A stretch of DNA of 5,812 nt from a bacterium (GTDB lineage: Bacteria; Chloroflexota; Dormibacteria; Aeolococcales; Bog-877), in NCBI GenBank assembly GCA_021798435.1, contig JAJZGN010000126.1:1-5812 (forward strand), given 5' to 3'. Both the position numbers and the translations under genes were made by a program. The notes beneath the pieces were generated by a model. It was not told where the DNA came from. It did no database searches and worked only from the letters and a program-made list of their open reading frames with translations. Of the stretch, positions 5,525-5,812 are shown in pieces (positions within the stretch are counted from its first letter, which is position 1; the number at the start of each line of letters is the position of its first letter).

Positions 5525-5812
5525 GTGGATCATTACCGGGTGGCTTCTTTCCGTGAGACGGTGGCCTCAGTCCTTGGGGACACCTCACCGGGCGATCTCC
5601 TCACCTACGGCGAGGTGGCCCGTCTCGCCGGTCACCCGGGGGCTGCCCGCGCGGTGGGGAGGGTACTGGCCAATTCCAGCGGTCTACCCTGGTGGCGGGT
5701 GGTGACCGCCAACGGGCGCCTGGTGCCCGGGCTGGAGGCCGAGCAGGCCCAGCGGCTGGAGCGTGAAGCCCGAGTAGGTCCGGGGGCGGTCACCCAGTTA
5801 CGGAGCGCGGAC
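5525..5812 (+). CDS. Alkyltransferase-like (ATL) DNA-repair protein, MGMT family, 3' end cut by window edge
   Basis: The 96 visible residues form the DNA-binding domain of the O6-methylguanine methyltransferase family: LLTYGEVARLAGHPGAARAVGRVLANSS, then PWWRVVTANGRLVPG. The tyrosine of TYGEVA (Tyr28) and the arginine of AARAVG (Arg42) match the base-flipping Tyr and arginine-finger positions of MGMT. The PCHRV active site reads PWWRV, with Trp56 in place of the alkyl-accepting Cys. Such ATL proteins cannot remove alkyl groups. They bind O6-alkylguanine and pass the lesion to nucleotide excision repair. The start is uncertain: GTG 5525 gives MDHYRVASF and GTG 5540 gives MASFRETV, neither with a good ribosome binding site. 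It starts 31 bases after the transporter stop on the same strand, so it may be cotranscribed. The frame is open at the right edge, with perhaps only a few residues missing. Confidence 0.88.
   Translation, partial: MDHYRVASFRETVASVLGDTSPGDLLTYGEVARLAGHPGAARAVGRVLANSSGLPWWRVVTANGRLVPGLEAEQAQRLEREARVGPGAVTQLRSAD

Noticed and set aside
5103..5705. 200-codon plus-strand frame spanning the transporter end and the ATL start
   Set aside because: It is out of frame with both the MMPL and ATL domains, Arg/Gly/Pro-rich, with no recognisable family.
1..5812. Mobile element, CRISPR array, toxin-antitoxin or defence locus
   Set aside because: No transposase, integrase, spaced repeat array, tRNA or known defence motif was seen on either strand. 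All long stretches are explained by the seven genes.

Overview
This is a GC-rich window (about two thirds G+C by eye) holding seven protein-coding genes packed tightly on both strands. The phenylacetate genes, the TetR regulators, the ActII-3-like MMPL transporter, the GTG/TTG starts and the apparent leaderless starts all fit an actinomycete or a related high-GC Gram-positive lineage. The sequence alone does not fix the genus. No RNA genes, CRISPR arrays, insertion sequences or phage genes were seen.

Left block (1-1960): a phenylacetate-degradation operon starts here and runs leftwards off the edge. It holds paaA (oxygenase catalytic subunit) and then paaB (cut at the window edge), joined by a stop/start overlap with a TTG start. 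Its promoter is clear: TTGACA, a 17-base spacer and CAAAAT, with a 16-base TetR-type pseudopalindrome over the expected transcription start and a good ribosome binding site before the paaA ATG. Divergently transcribed from it is a TetR regulator of the type that accompanies paa operons, the likely phenylacetyl-CoA-responsive repressor. Overlapping its stop codon is upp, a uracil phosphoribosyltransferase with some departures from the family consensus. A pyrimidine-salvage gene is an unusual operon partner for a paa regulator.

Middle (2632-3372): upp converges on a second, unrelated TetR regulator across a 69-base gap containing a long GC-rich hairpin, probably a bidirectional terminator. This second regulator is divergent from a large MMPL/RND membrane transporter. 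The 24-base gap between their start codons contains overlapping -10-like elements for both directions, each 8 bases from its start codon, plus short direct repeats. This suggests two leaderless transcripts controlled from one small site.

Right block (3373-5812): the 706-residue MMPL transporter is followed after 31 bases by the start of an alkyltransferase-like (ATL) DNA-repair protein, in which the catalytic Cys of the MGMT family is replaced by Trp. It runs off the right edge.

The window looks like ordinary core/accessory actinobacterial chromosome: aromatic catabolism, nucleotide salvage, regulated export and DNA damage sensing. I do not see a new defence system or mobile element. The points most worth checking are the shared leaderless divergent promoter, the paaR-upp coupling and the ATL gene.
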